Shown here piece by piece: positions 35,972 through 44,487 of a DNA stretch of 64,000 nucleotides (its first letter is position 1; every line of letters starts with the position of its first letter). The position numbers and the translations under genes are program-made. Under the pieces are notes generated by a model. That model was not told the DNA's origin. It saw only the letters and a program-made list of their open reading frames with translations, and did no database searches. The stretch comes from Chitinophaga pinensis (GTDB lineage: Bacteria > Bacteroidota > Bacteroidia > UKL13-3). Location of the stretch: assembly GCA_945898275.1 (NCBI GenBank), contig CAMDHZ010000010.1:1-64000 (forward strand), read 5' to 3'.

Positions 35972-36568
35972 TTATTTTTTAATTTTCTCAGGATTATTAC
36001 TTACAAAGACTTCCCAAGTGGAAGTCTTTTTCTTTTTGGTAGGAAGTAGCTTTTGTATTTTATTTTTTTCGGTTTGAACCAATTTATTTTGAACCAAATG
36101 GCAAAACGCGGCTGCAAGTCCATCTGTAGCATCAAAATATTGGTTATCAAACTCAAAGTTTAATTGTTGTTGCAACATAGCCGCCACTTGTTCTTTACTT
36201 GCGTTACCGTTGCCTGTAATGGCTTGTTTAATTTTTTTTGGAGCATATTCTACTACAACTAATTCCCTACTCATTGCCGCAGCAATTGCAACGCCTTGGG
36301 CTCTGCCAAGTTTTAACATACTCTGAACGTTTTTGCCAAAAAAAGGAGCTTCAATTGCCAACTCATCAGGCTTATACTCGTCAATTAAGCCAACCGTGCG
36401 GTCAAAAATCTTTTTAAGCTTTAAAGCATAATCGGCATACTTATCTAACTTTAATACCCCTAAAGTAAGCACTTCTGTATGTTTACCTAAAGACTTAATT
36501 ATGCCATATCCCATCACTGTTGTTCCAGGGTCGATTCCTAAAATGATGCGTTCTTGTTGGGCTTTCAT
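35972..36568 (-). CDS. ruvC: Holliday junction resolvase RuvC
   Basis: A 198-residue RNase H-fold endonuclease that cuts Holliday junctions. The first catalytic Asp is in ILGIDPGTTVMGYGII, the Glu in DELAIEAPFFGKNVQS, and the C-terminal acidic pair in FDATDGLAAAFCH. The last 40 residues are a Lys-rich extension not seen in E. coli RuvC. This tail contains two partial copies of the GGTTTGAACC word, giving LVQNKLVQTE on the coding strand. No ruvA or ruvB gene is adjacent. Confidence 0.94.
   Translation of the reverse strand: MKAQQERIILGIDPGTTVMGYGIIKSLGKHTEVLTLGVLKLDKYADYALKLKKIFDRTVGLIDEYKPDELAIEAPFFGKNVQSMLKLGRAQGVAIAAAMSRELVVVEYAPKKIKQAITGNGNASKEQVAAMLQQQLNFEFDNQYFDATDGLAAAFCHLVQNKLVQTEKNKIQKLLPTKKKKTSTWEVFVSNNPEKIKK
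36071..36080. repeat. GGTTYRAACC motif copy 13 (GGTTTGAACC)
   Basis: Exact copy in the ruvC 3' end, read as Val-Gln-Thr-Glu. A second partial copy (TTTTGAACCAAA) starts 7 bases after it, so the peptide LVQ is duplicated. Confidence 0.8.
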
Positions 36569-36631
36569 GCGAGAAGATTTGTTTTAGGAGGCAGGGAGTT
36601 GTTTCTTTGTCAAACATAGCTATTCAATCCT

Positions 36632-37573
36632 TTGTTTCAAATCAAAACACATAATAAGTACCTAAAGCTCGCTAGAATTCTGTTAATGCTAGCGGTTAGT
36701 TATTTTGTTTTTTATAAATTGTTTGTGGCTTATGACATAGATCGTTTATTTAAAGATTTTAAAACTGAAGGTGCTTTTGGTTCAACCCAATACCTGATAA
36801 TTGCCTTGCTTCTAGGTCTATTTAATTGGGCTTTTGAAGCGCTCAAATGGCAACGAATTATTCAAAAATATGAACCTATTAGTTTTTCTTTGGCTATAAA
36901 GGCAGTATTCTCAGGCGCTACTTTAAGCATTATAACCCCAAACCATATTGGTGATTTTGCTGGACGGGTTTTGCATTTGCAGGTTTTAGATAAAATAAAA
37001 GGTTCTTTGGCAACTGTTATCGGACATACTTCACAAGTATTGGTAACTTGTATTTTTGGAGCCTATGCCTTATGGATTTTTGGTGATACTGTTTTCAAAC
37101 AGCAATATTTATACGTTGTTGGAGTTGCTTTTGTCATTTTAGCTTTGCTAACCTATTTTAAAATGGGTTGGTTATATAAGCAAATTTCAGGCGTTAGGTT
37201 ATTCTCTAAATTCACGCCTTACTTAGATGTATTTGGAGATTTTACTAGTAAAGAATTGGGTCAAATTTTGTTCATTGCTTTGATGCGTTACCTAATGTTT
37301 ACGTCCCAGTATTTATTGTTACTCAAATTTTACCATGTTGACGTTTCTCTTTTAAATGCATTTGCATGCTTGGCTGGAACTTTCTTTGTGCAGTCTGTTG
37401 TTCCATCATTTCTCTTATTAGAAATTGGTTTAAGGGGGGCAAGTGCCTTGTGGTTTTTTACACTTTTTAGCTCCAATGTAACTGGTATTTTATTAGCAGC
37501 CTATTCACTATGGATGATTAATATGCTGCTGCCAGCATTCGCAGGCTTGTACTTCATTTATAAAGTTAAATAA
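36632..37573 (+). CDS. Flippase-like membrane protein (UPF0104 / LPG synthase TM family)
   Basis: A 313-residue integral membrane protein with about eight helices. It matches the family that includes the flippase half of lysylphosphatidylglycerol synthase, with segments such as FEALKWQRIIQ and TPNHIGDFAGR. It starts with TTG (an ATG at 36686 would remove the first helix boundary, so TTG is preferred). The stop overlaps the glycosyltransferase start by one base, so the pair is coupled and may flip and modify a lipid-linked sugar. It is divergent from ruvC with a 63-bp gap. Confidence 0.75.
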   Translation: MFQIKTHNKYLKLARILLMLAVSYFVFYKLFVAYDIDRLFKDFKTEGAFGSTQYLIIALLLGLFNWAFEALKWQRIIQKYEPISFSLAIKAVFSGATLSIITPNHIGDFAGRVLHLQVLDKIKGSLATVIGHTSQVLVTCIFGAYALWIFGDTVFKQQYLYVVGVAFVILALLTYFKMGWLYKQISGVRLFSKFTPYLDVFGDFTSKELGQILFIALMRYLMFTSQYLLLLKFYHVDVSLLNAFACLAGTFFVQSVVPSFLLLEIGLRGASALWFFTLFSSNVTGILLAAYSLWMINMLLPAFAGLYFIYKVK

Positions 37574-38709
37574 TGCCAGTTTTTTTAATTATATCCTTGA
37601 TTTTATTAGGAGCTTATATGCTGCTTATCCTAACCTATGCTATAGGTTGGTTACTAATTAAGTTTCGGTTTGAACCAATCAAAGATGCAGTGAATACTTT
37701 TACTATACTAATTCCTGCACGTAATGAAGCACAAACCATTGAAGCTTGTTTAAGGAGCATCACTGCCCAAAATTATCCAAAGCATAAATATGAAATAATT
37801 GTAATTGATGACCATTCAGAGGATAACACACAACAGGTGGTTGCCAATTTTATAATGTCTAATGAAAGCTATGCTATTTCTTTGTTATCCTTAGCAAAAT
37901 TGGCCCCAAAAGGAAATAAGAAGGAAGGAATAACCTTGGGCGCTGAATGGGCAAAATCACCAAATATCATCTTAACCGATGCAGATTGTATAAGAGGAAC
38001 AGAATGGCTTGGTGCCATAGATTTATTTATGCAAGAGAAGTCAGTAAAAATGATGTATGCTCCCGTTTTCTTTTCAGCTTCAAATGCCTTTGAACGTATA
38101 CAGTCTTTGGAGTTTTCTGGTTTAGTAGGCATTGGTGCTGCAGCAATACAGTTAAAGAATCCGAATATGTGCAGCGCAGCCAACCTTATCTTTAACAAAG
38201 CAGCATTCTTGGAAGTTGGTGGATATTCAGATAACATTCATATGGCCTCGGGAGATGATGAATTTTTGTTGCATAAGATTTTCAAGAGATACCCCAATGA
38301 GGTTTGGTTTTTAAAAGACAAAAGAGCCATTGTAGAAACTTCTCCAAACGGCTCTTTGCAACAGTTGGCGCAACAACGCACGCGTTGGGTTTCTAAAAGT
38401 ACCAAGTATGAAGAGCGCTATATCACCGCCATTTTGGTTGGTGCCTATTTGTTTAACTTTAGCATTTTATTCAATTTAATCTATGGCTATTGGAATCCGC
38501 TATATTTAAAAATTGGTTTGGTTCAAACCGTATTAAAAATGTTTGTAGAAGGACTATTTTTGTTTCAGATAACTTCATTTTTCGCCAAACGAAACCTCAT
38601 GTGGTTTTTGCCAATTGCAGAACCTTTGCATATTTTATATGTTATAATAATTGGTATTTGGGCAAATGTTAAACCTTATACTTGGAAGAATAGAACACAC
38701 TTTAAATGA
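37573..38709 (+). CDS. Membrane-associated family 2 glycosyltransferase
   Basis: A 378-residue protein with an N-terminal membrane helix (about 4-28), a GT-A catalytic domain and C-terminal membrane helices. Catalytic-domain landmarks are TILIPARNEAQTIEACLRSI, VIDDHSEDNT, the metal-binding LTDADC and a Q-Q-R-T-R-W-like segment (QQLAQQRTRWVSK), typical of processive or lipid-directed transferases. It is coupled to the preceding flippase-like gene and overlaps the next small gene by 4 bp (ATGA). Two GGTTYRAACC motifs occur near its ends (37667 and 38520). Confidence 0.9.
   Translation: MPVFLIISLILLGAYMLLILTYAIGWLLIKFRFEPIKDAVNTFTILIPARNEAQTIEACLRSITAQNYPKHKYEIIVIDDHSEDNTQQVVANFIMSNESYAISLLSLAKLAPKGNKKEGITLGAEWAKSPNIILTDADCIRGTEWLGAIDLFMQEKSVKMMYAPVFFSASNAFERIQSLEFSGLVGIGAAAIQLKNPNMCSAANLIFNKAAFLEVGGYSDNIHMASGDDEFLLHKIFKRYPNEVWFLKDKRAIVETSPNGSLQQLAQQRTRWVSKSTKYEERYITAILVGAYLFNFSILFNLIYGYWNPLYLKIGLVQTVLKMFVEGLFLFQITSFFAKRNLMWFLPIAEPLHILYVIIIGIWANVKPYTWKNRTHFK
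37667..37676. repeat. GGTTYRAACC motif copy 14 (GGTTTGAACC)
   Basis: Exact copy near the 5' end of the glycosyltransferase gene, read as Arg-Phe-Glu-Pro, the same peptide as copy 3. Confidence 0.8.
38520..38529. repeat. GGTTYRAACC motif copy 15 (GGTTCAAACC)
   Basis: Exact copy near the 3' end of the glycosyltransferase gene, read as Leu-Val-Gln-Thr. No exact copy follows for 17.5 kb. Confidence 0.8.
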
Positions 38710-38978
38710 TACACGAAATAGACGAAATTGCTTATGATATTTTGAATTGCATTTACTTTGTAGAGCCATTCGAAAAAATACTCGAGGAAGTTGATTATCC
38801 TGCAAACATTGTTGCGGATGTTTTAAAATCTTTGATTCAAAGAAAGCTTGTAGTGGCCATGTTTTGGAATGAAGAACTACAAGAATATAAGCGAAGCTTT
38901 ATCTATGATTCAGACAACATGAATGCCTATTCTTATCTCGCCACCAAGGAAGGTTTGTTGGCGCACAATTCCAGATAA
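38706..38978 (+). CDS. Small helical protein, possibly winged-helix-like, unknown function
   Basis: A 90-residue acidic protein. The segment EEVDYPANIVADVLKSLIQRKLVVAMFW has the look of a small winged helix (a helix-turn-helix followed by a strand pair), but the match is loose and I do not recognise a family. There is no signal peptide or membrane segment. It overlaps the glycosyltransferase by 4 bp (ATGA) and is followed 3 bp later by recO, so it is part of this operon. Confidence 0.6.
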   Translation: MIHEIDEIAYDILNCIYFVEPFEKILEEVDYPANIVADVLKSLIQRKLVVAMFWNEELQEYKRSFIYDSDNMNAYSYLATKEGLLAHNSR

Positions 38979-38981
38979 GCC

Positions 38982-39713
38982 ATGCTCTCAAAACTTAATG
39001 GAATTATTCTTGGGCATATTCCATATTCAGAAAATAGCATTATTCTAAAATGCTATACCGATGCATTAGGCATGCAAAGTTATATGGTTAATAGCATCAA
39101 AGGGAAAAAGTCGGCCATTAAGCCTTCCCAATTGATGCCGCTTACCTTGGTAGAGCTTGAGGTGTCTTTTAAGCAAGGTAAAGGACTGCAACGCATCAAA
39201 GAATTAAAGGTGGCACCTATGTTGAATGAATTGCATTTTAAAATAGAAAAATCTGCAATTGCCATGTTTATGGCTGAATTACTTGGCAAATGCTTAAGAG
39301 AAGAGCAACAAACCGATAAAGATTTATTTGATTTTTTAACGGCATCTATTCAAATATTAGACTTGACCCAAACCGCTATTGCGAATTTTCCTATGGTGTT
39401 CATGTATCAATTGAGCAAGTATTTGGGCTTTTATCCTAAGCCTAATTTCAGCATAGAAACGCCTAATTTTAGTTTAATGGAAGGACTTTATGTTGCCAAA
39501 AGCAACTTTGGTTCAGACCATATTGAAATGCCTATGAGCGAAAAACTATTTAATTTAGGACAGATAAATTATCAAGAAATGGGAAAGCTAAGTTTAACAA
39601 GCCAAGAAAGAAGGCAATTGTTAACTTATTTTACCCGGTATTACCAATTGCATGTGATGTTGTTTGGTGATTTAAAATCGCCTGCTGTGCTACATGAAGT
39701 GCTTAACACCTAA
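38982..39713 (+). CDS. recO: DNA repair protein RecO
   Basis: A 243-residue recombination mediator that loads RecA on SSB-coated DNA together with RecR. The N-terminal OB fold begins KLNGIILGHIPYSENSIILKCYTD, followed by SIKGKKSAIKPSQLMPLTLVELEV, both typical of Bacteroidota RecO. The C-terminal domain lacks the four-Cys zinc module of some RecO proteins, as is common in this phylum. The next gene starts 9 bp later. Confidence 0.9.
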   Translation: MLSKLNGIILGHIPYSENSIILKCYTDALGMQSYMVNSIKGKKSAIKPSQLMPLTLVELEVSFKQGKGLQRIKELKVAPMLNELHFKIEKSAIAMFMAELLGKCLREEQQTDKDLFDFLTASIQILDLTQTAIANFPMVFMYQLSKYLGFYPKPNFSIETPNFSLMEGLYVAKSNFGSDHIEMPMSEKLFNLGQINYQEMGKLSLTSQERRQLLTYFTRYYQLHVMLFGDLKSPAVLHEVLNT

Positions 39714-39722
39714 CTTTGTAAT

Positions 39723-40637
39723 ATGAAAAAATTACTATTTTTCTTCTTATTATTTGCTCAGTTTCTTTTTGCACAAGAAGTTATCAAACACCCTCAATTG
39801 AAAGGGAAAGTATATAGGTTTAAGGAAGTAAAAGGAACAGGTTTACTGCCTAGAAATGTAGATGTTTGGGTGCCTGCCAATTTCGATTCAAGCGGACGAA
39901 CACGTTACGCTGTTTTGTACATGCATGATGGACAGAATTTATTCCTACCTGGCTACGCCTTTGGTGGCAAGGAGTGGGGGATAGATGAGGCAATGGATAG
40001 CTTATTAAGGCTAAAGCAAATTAGACCAACTATTGTGGTGGGCATTTGGAATTCCCAAAGGCGGTTTATTGAATACAATTCAGAGGATGCTTACAAGCAA
40101 TTAGATTCTATTCAAAAGCAAAAAATAGATGCCGAAAGGCCTGGCGGCTCTCAAGCGAATGCCTATTTAGACTTTGTGTTTAATACCCTCAAACCAATGA
40201 TAGATAATGTTTTTCCAACTAACCCAGACATGAAACAAACTTTTATGATGGGCTCAAGTATGGGAGGCCAAATATCTTTATATGCACTGTGTAAATATAG
40301 TAATCAATTAAAAAGTGCAGCTTGTTTATCTACGCATTGGCCTATAAGCCTAAAAGAAAACAACCTCACTGTGGGTGCAAGCTACCAAGATTATTTCATT
40401 AGAAACCTTCCCAATCCACGCAACCACCAGCTATATTTTGATCATGGTACCACCACTTTGGATGCATGGTATGAGGTGCATCAGGTTCGCATGGATTCTT
40501 TGTGTAGAGAAAGTGGCTATAATACCATCAAAAGTTTCTTAACACTAAAATACCCGGGTGCTCCACACAATGAAGATGCGTGGCGCAGCCGGGTATCTAT
40601 TCCTTTGTTATTTATGTTGAAACCTAGTACTTGGTAA
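39723..40637 (+). CDS. Secreted alpha/beta-hydrolase esterase
   Basis: A 304-residue exported hydrolase of the putative-esterase (Esterase D / ferric-enterobactin-esterase-like, COG2819) group. It has a signal peptide (about 1-18, ending FAQ), the early YAVLYMHDGQNLF segment, the nucleophile elbow GSSMGGQ and a C-terminal histidine in PGAPHNEDAW. The substrate is unknown. It follows recO by 9 bp but is probably only incidentally in the operon. Its last 14 bp overlap the end of the convergent amino-acid permease gene. Confidence 0.85.
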   Translation: MKKLLFFFLLFAQFLFAQEVIKHPQLKGKVYRFKEVKGTGLLPRNVDVWVPANFDSSGRTRYAVLYMHDGQNLFLPGYAFGGKEWGIDEAMDSLLRLKQIRPTIVVGIWNSQRRFIEYNSEDAYKQLDSIQKQKIDAERPGGSQANAYLDFVFNTLKPMIDNVFPTNPDMKQTFMMGSSMGGQISLYALCKYSNQLKSAACLSTHWPISLKENNLTVGASYQDYFIRNLPNPRNHQLYFDHGTTTLDAWYEVHQVRMDSLCRESGYNTIKSFLTLKYPGAPHNEDAWRSRVSIPLLFMLKPSTW

Positions 40638-42216
40638 GACCTTCGCGCATTTTTCTTGCGTTTCCAGAGCTGTATCCAAAATAAATAAGTAAACCAAAAA
40701 CCAACCAAGCGAATGCACTAATGAGGGTTGGAACAGGCAAACTAATAATCATTGCTAAACAAATTACCATTCCTAAAATTGGAACTAAAGGCACCAATGG
40801 GGTTTTGAATGGGCGCACTAATCCTGGTTCTTTTTTACGCATGATAATGATGCCAAGGCACACTAAAACGAATGCAAATAAGGTTCCGAATGAAGTTAAA
40901 TCACCCGCTACACTGCCTGGAATAAACGCTGCAAAAGCACCAACAAAAATTAGTAAAATCCAATTGGCTTTATAGGGTGTTTTAAATTTAGGATGTAACT
41001 CGCTAAAAGCTTTAGGTAATAAACCATCCTTGCTCATAGAGAAGAACACACGGCTTTGGCCCATTAACATAACTAATATAACAGAAGAAAAACCTGCAAG
41101 AATAGCAACGGTTACACTTGTGCCAAGCCATTCGTATCCTTTCATATACTGTTGGATGGCATAACTTACGGAGGCTTCTTTACCAGCAGTTTTAAACTCT
41201 TGCCAATTGGCAACACCAGTTAAAACATGTCCAAATAATATATAAAGAATGGTACAAATTACCAATGAGCCTAAAATACCAATTGGCATGTCTCTACTTG
41301 GATTTTTTGCTTCTTGAGCTGCAGTACTTACAGCATCAAAGCCTATAAAAGCAAAGAATACTATGGCTGCGCCGCCTAACACACCTCCCCAACCATGTTG
41401 AAAGAAACCTGAATGGCCAATGGTATCAGCAGTTATCATGTATGGCTCGTGGTTAGCAGGGTTAATAAATTGCCAGCCAATTGCTATAAATAGAAGTACA
41501 ATTGCTACTTTAATAAATACAATAATTGAGTTTACTAATGCCGATTCTTGCGTCCCTTTGATTAAGAGTAGGGTCAACAATAACAAAATAACTAAAGCTG
41601 GCGCATTAATAAATCCTCTTGTTACTTCAACCAAACTGCTTAGGTTTTCAGGTAAGTGCTCATAAACTTCATCGCTAATTAGTAATTTTCCATTTGAAAC
41701 AAATCTTGCTTGGTCTGGCAAGGCTGCTATAATTTGGTCGATATTGGCTTTGCCAATTACTTTTTTAGAACTTTCTAACGGAGAGTGGCACCATTCATAT
41801 GGGATTGCACCTCCGAGCAGGTTGTTGAGGTATTCACTCCAAGCAATAGCCACGGTAGCTGCGCCAAGGGCATATTCCATAATCAAAGCCCAACCAATAA
41901 TCCATGCTACTAATTCTCCCATGGTTACATATGAGTATGCGTAAGCACTACCAGCAATTGGAATCATGGATGCAAATTCGGCGTAACAAATTCCAGCGAA
42001 AGCACAACCTACTGCTGCGATCATAAAACTCATTGTAACAGCTGCACCAGCTGCCTCTGCAGAAGCCGCTGCAGTTCTAACAAATAAACCTGCTCCAATA
42101 ATTGCACCTACACCTAAAGCTACAAGATTGGCAGCGGTAAGCGTTCGTTTTAATTGTGAGCCATCGTGGTGTCGAAGTAAATCCTGTAAGGATTTTGTGT
42201 AGAAAAAATTTGCCAT
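40624..42216 (-). CDS. Amino-acid permease (APC superfamily)
   Basis: A 530-residue inner-membrane transporter with about 12-14 helices. The first helix has the unwound glycine motif GVGAIIGAGLFVRTA, typical of the cationic amino-acid transporter branch, and the sixth-helix segment FFAFIGFDAVSTAAQEAKNP is characteristic. An unusual extracytoplasmic loop of about 75 residues (around 140-215) separates helices 4 and 5. The substrate is probably a cationic or neutral amino acid. The convergent esterase overlaps the 3' end by 14 bp. No other gene is in its unit. Confidence 0.88.
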   Translation of the reverse strand: MANFFYTKSLQDLLRHHDGSQLKRTLTAANLVALGVGAIIGAGLFVRTAAASAEAAGAAVTMSFMIAAVGCAFAGICYAEFASMIPIAGSAYAYSYVTMGELVAWIIGWALIMEYALGAATVAIAWSEYLNNLLGGAIPYEWCHSPLESSKKVIGKANIDQIIAALPDQARFVSNGKLLISDEVYEHLPENLSSLVEVTRGFINAPALVILLLLTLLLIKGTQESALVNSIIVFIKVAIVLLFIAIGWQFINPANHEPYMITADTIGHSGFFQHGWGGVLGGAAIVFFAFIGFDAVSTAAQEAKNPSRDMPIGILGSLVICTILYILFGHVLTGVANWQEFKTAGKEASVSYAIQQYMKGYEWLGTSVTVAILAGFSSVILVMLMGQSRVFFSMSKDGLLPKAFSELHPKFKTPYKANWILLIFVGAFAAFIPGSVAGDLTSFGTLFAFVLVCLGIIIMRKKEPGLVRPFKTPLVPLVPILGMVICLAMIISLPVPTLISAFAWLVFGLLIYFGYSSGNARKMREGLTKY

Positions 42217-42273
42217 AAGATATTGTCAATTCTGTTTGGCAATATAAAAGAAATCTGTAAATTTCAAAGAGGC

Positions 42274-44487
42274 TTATTCGCCCTCCATAAAGTCAACTTT
42301 TTCTTCAGATTCCGACTCAAATTTATCGCAGTTTATTTCTATGTTTAAGGGAGATTGAGGGCTAGGCCATTCATTCACAATGTTTATTAAGCCTGGAGTT
42401 GCCGTAACTTTTTGCATGTATTCGGCCCAAACAGGCATAGCCAAAGCAGCACCAGAACCAAGGTCCATGGTTCTAAAATGAATGGCTCTATCTTCCCAGC
42501 CCATCCAAAGTCCGCTCACAAGTGTAGGAGTAATACCCATAAACCAGGCATCACTATAGTTTTGGGTGGTACCAGTTTTTCCGCCACAAGCACCTGGTAT
42601 TTTATAATGATATTTAATTCTAGCTGCAGTTCCAGTTGTAGTTGCTTGCTCTAACATTTTACACATTACATAAGCTGTTTGTTCGCTTAAGGCCTCTTTG
42701 GTTTGCGGCATGTTTTCGAAGATAACATTGCCATTTTTGTCTACAATTTTTGTGTAATAAATTGGTTTAGTCCAAACGCCTTTGTTTGCAAATGCAGAAT
42801 AAGCACCTATCATTTCATACAAAGAAATATCGGCAGTTCCCAAAGCAGATGCTGGATAAGGTTCTATCTTGCTTTTGATGCCAAGCCTGGTTGCATAATC
42901 TATCACCGTTTTGATGCCATCATCTCCTAGCATTTTTAGCACGTTTAGGCAAATTAAATTAAAAGAAAGTTTGAGTCCCCTGTACATGGTCATAGTAGGC
43001 GTGCTAAATTTCTCGTCTGCATTGCTTGGGTTATAATCTGGGTATCCTTCAAAGCTTACAGGTTTATTAGGCACCATGGTACATGGTGAAAAGCCATTAT
43101 CTACAGCTGCAGTGTATACAAAAGGTTTAAAGGTTGAACCAACCTGACGCTTGGCAGTAATGTTAACATGGTCGTATTTAAAATATTTGTAATTATGACC
43201 ACCCACCCATGCTTTTATTCTTCCGGTTGTTGGGTCCATACTCACAAAGCCACATTGCAAAAAGAACTTATAATATTTAATGCTATCCAAAGGAGACATG
43301 ATGGTGTCTATTTCGCCTCTGTTATAACTAAAAACACGCATCTTCACTTTAACATTGAATTCAGCTTTGATAGATTCATCTGATTTGCCAAGTTTTTTTG
43401 CGATAATGTATCTATCGCTTCTTTTCATGGCTTGCACAATTCCTTCATTAAATTTACCCCAAGGTTCTCTCCCTTTCCAATGCGCATAAAACTTTCTTTG
43501 TTGGTCTTTCACATTAGATGCCACAACTTCTTCTGCAATTTTTTGTAAGGTTGGGTTTATGGTAGTATAAATTTTCAAACCATCTTTATAGATATTGTAG
43601 CCATTTTCTTCGCACCAATCAATGAGTTCAATGCGGAGGGTTTCTCTAAAATAAGTGGCTAAACCTTCATTATGGCTTTCTTCTTGAAATTGTAATTGAA
43701 TTGGCTGCTTTTTGAAATACTCCAAAGAGTCCTCAGAAATAAAGGATGCTTTACCCATTTGGTTCAAAACGGTATTTCTTCTATTGTATGCGTTTTCAGG
43801 ATTTCTAATTGGGTTAAACTTGGTTGGACCTTTCAGCATTCCAACCAAAACAGCTGCTTCGGGCGCGTTGAGCTCTTTGGGGGATTTTCCAAAATAAGTT
43901 TTTGAGGCACTTCTAATACCAAATGAGTTGTTCCCAAACTCAACGGTATTAAAATACATGGTAAGAATCTCATCTTTGGTATAACGTTGTTCAATTAATA
44001 CCGCTGTAATCCATTCTTGAATTTTTGTAACTGCTTTATCTTTGAAACTCTTGAACTTTTTCCTTGGAAACAAATTTTTTGCTAATTGCTGAGAAATAGT
44101 GCTTCCTCCTTGTCTTCTGCCAATTAGGTTGTAAATAATTATGGTAAATAGCCTTCTATTATCAATTCCGCTGTGCTCATAAAATCTTACATCTTCTGTG
44201 GCAATTAGTGCATTTATTAACTGCGGACTTAAATCTTCGTAATTGGCATTGCTGCGGTTCTGAAAATAGTACTTGCCAAGCAAGGTTCCATCTTCAGCAA
44301 ATACTTCACTTGCTAGTTGGGTTTTAGGATTTTCTAATTCTTCGATAGGTGGTAATTGGCCAAACCAACCCATTCCAATGGCGGTTATTAAGCCCGAAAA
44401 TAGCAATAAACCAACAAAAGCTCCTAGCCACAAAAACTTTATAAATTTCCAATATGGACTCTTCCAAAAATTATTTTTCCAACTCAT
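42274..44487 (-). CDS. Class A penicillin-binding protein 1A
   Basis: A 737-residue bifunctional peptidoglycan synthase: one membrane helix (about 18-40), a GT51 transglycosylase domain (about 60-235) with the motif segments RFYEHSGID and GGSTISQQLAKNLF, and a transpeptidase domain (about 400-700) with the SxxK-type GSTFKPFVYTA and KTGTTQNYSDAW. The C-terminal tail is acidic (ESEEKVDFMEGE). The start overlaps the porW/sprE-like stop by 4 bp (ATGA), which couples it to a T9SS/gliding gene, an arrangement worth noting. Length is normal. Confidence 0.93.
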   Translation of the reverse strand: MSWKNNFWKSPYWKFIKFLWLGAFVGLLLFSGLITAIGMGWFGQLPPIEELENPKTQLASEVFAEDGTLLGKYYFQNRSNANYEDLSPQLINALIATEDVRFYEHSGIDNRRLFTIIIYNLIGRRQGGSTISQQLAKNLFPRKKFKSFKDKAVTKIQEWITAVLIEQRYTKDEILTMYFNTVEFGNNSFGIRSASKTYFGKSPKELNAPEAAVLVGMLKGPTKFNPIRNPENAYNRRNTVLNQMGKASFISEDSLEYFKKQPIQLQFQEESHNEGLATYFRETLRIELIDWCEENGYNIYKDGLKIYTTINPTLQKIAEEVVASNVKDQQRKFYAHWKGREPWGKFNEGIVQAMKRSDRYIIAKKLGKSDESIKAEFNVKVKMRVFSYNRGEIDTIMSPLDSIKYYKFFLQCGFVSMDPTTGRIKAWVGGHNYKYFKYDHVNITAKRQVGSTFKPFVYTAAVDNGFSPCTMVPNKPVSFEGYPDYNPSNADEKFSTPTMTMYRGLKLSFNLICLNVLKMLGDDGIKTVIDYATRLGIKSKIEPYPASALGTADISLYEMIGAYSAFANKGVWTKPIYYTKIVDKNGNVIFENMPQTKEALSEQTAYVMCKMLEQATTTGTAARIKYHYKIPGACGGKTGTTQNYSDAWFMGITPTLVSGLWMGWEDRAIHFRTMDLGSGAALAMPVWAEYMQKVTATPGLINIVNEWPSPQSPLNIEINCDKFESESEEKVDFMEGE

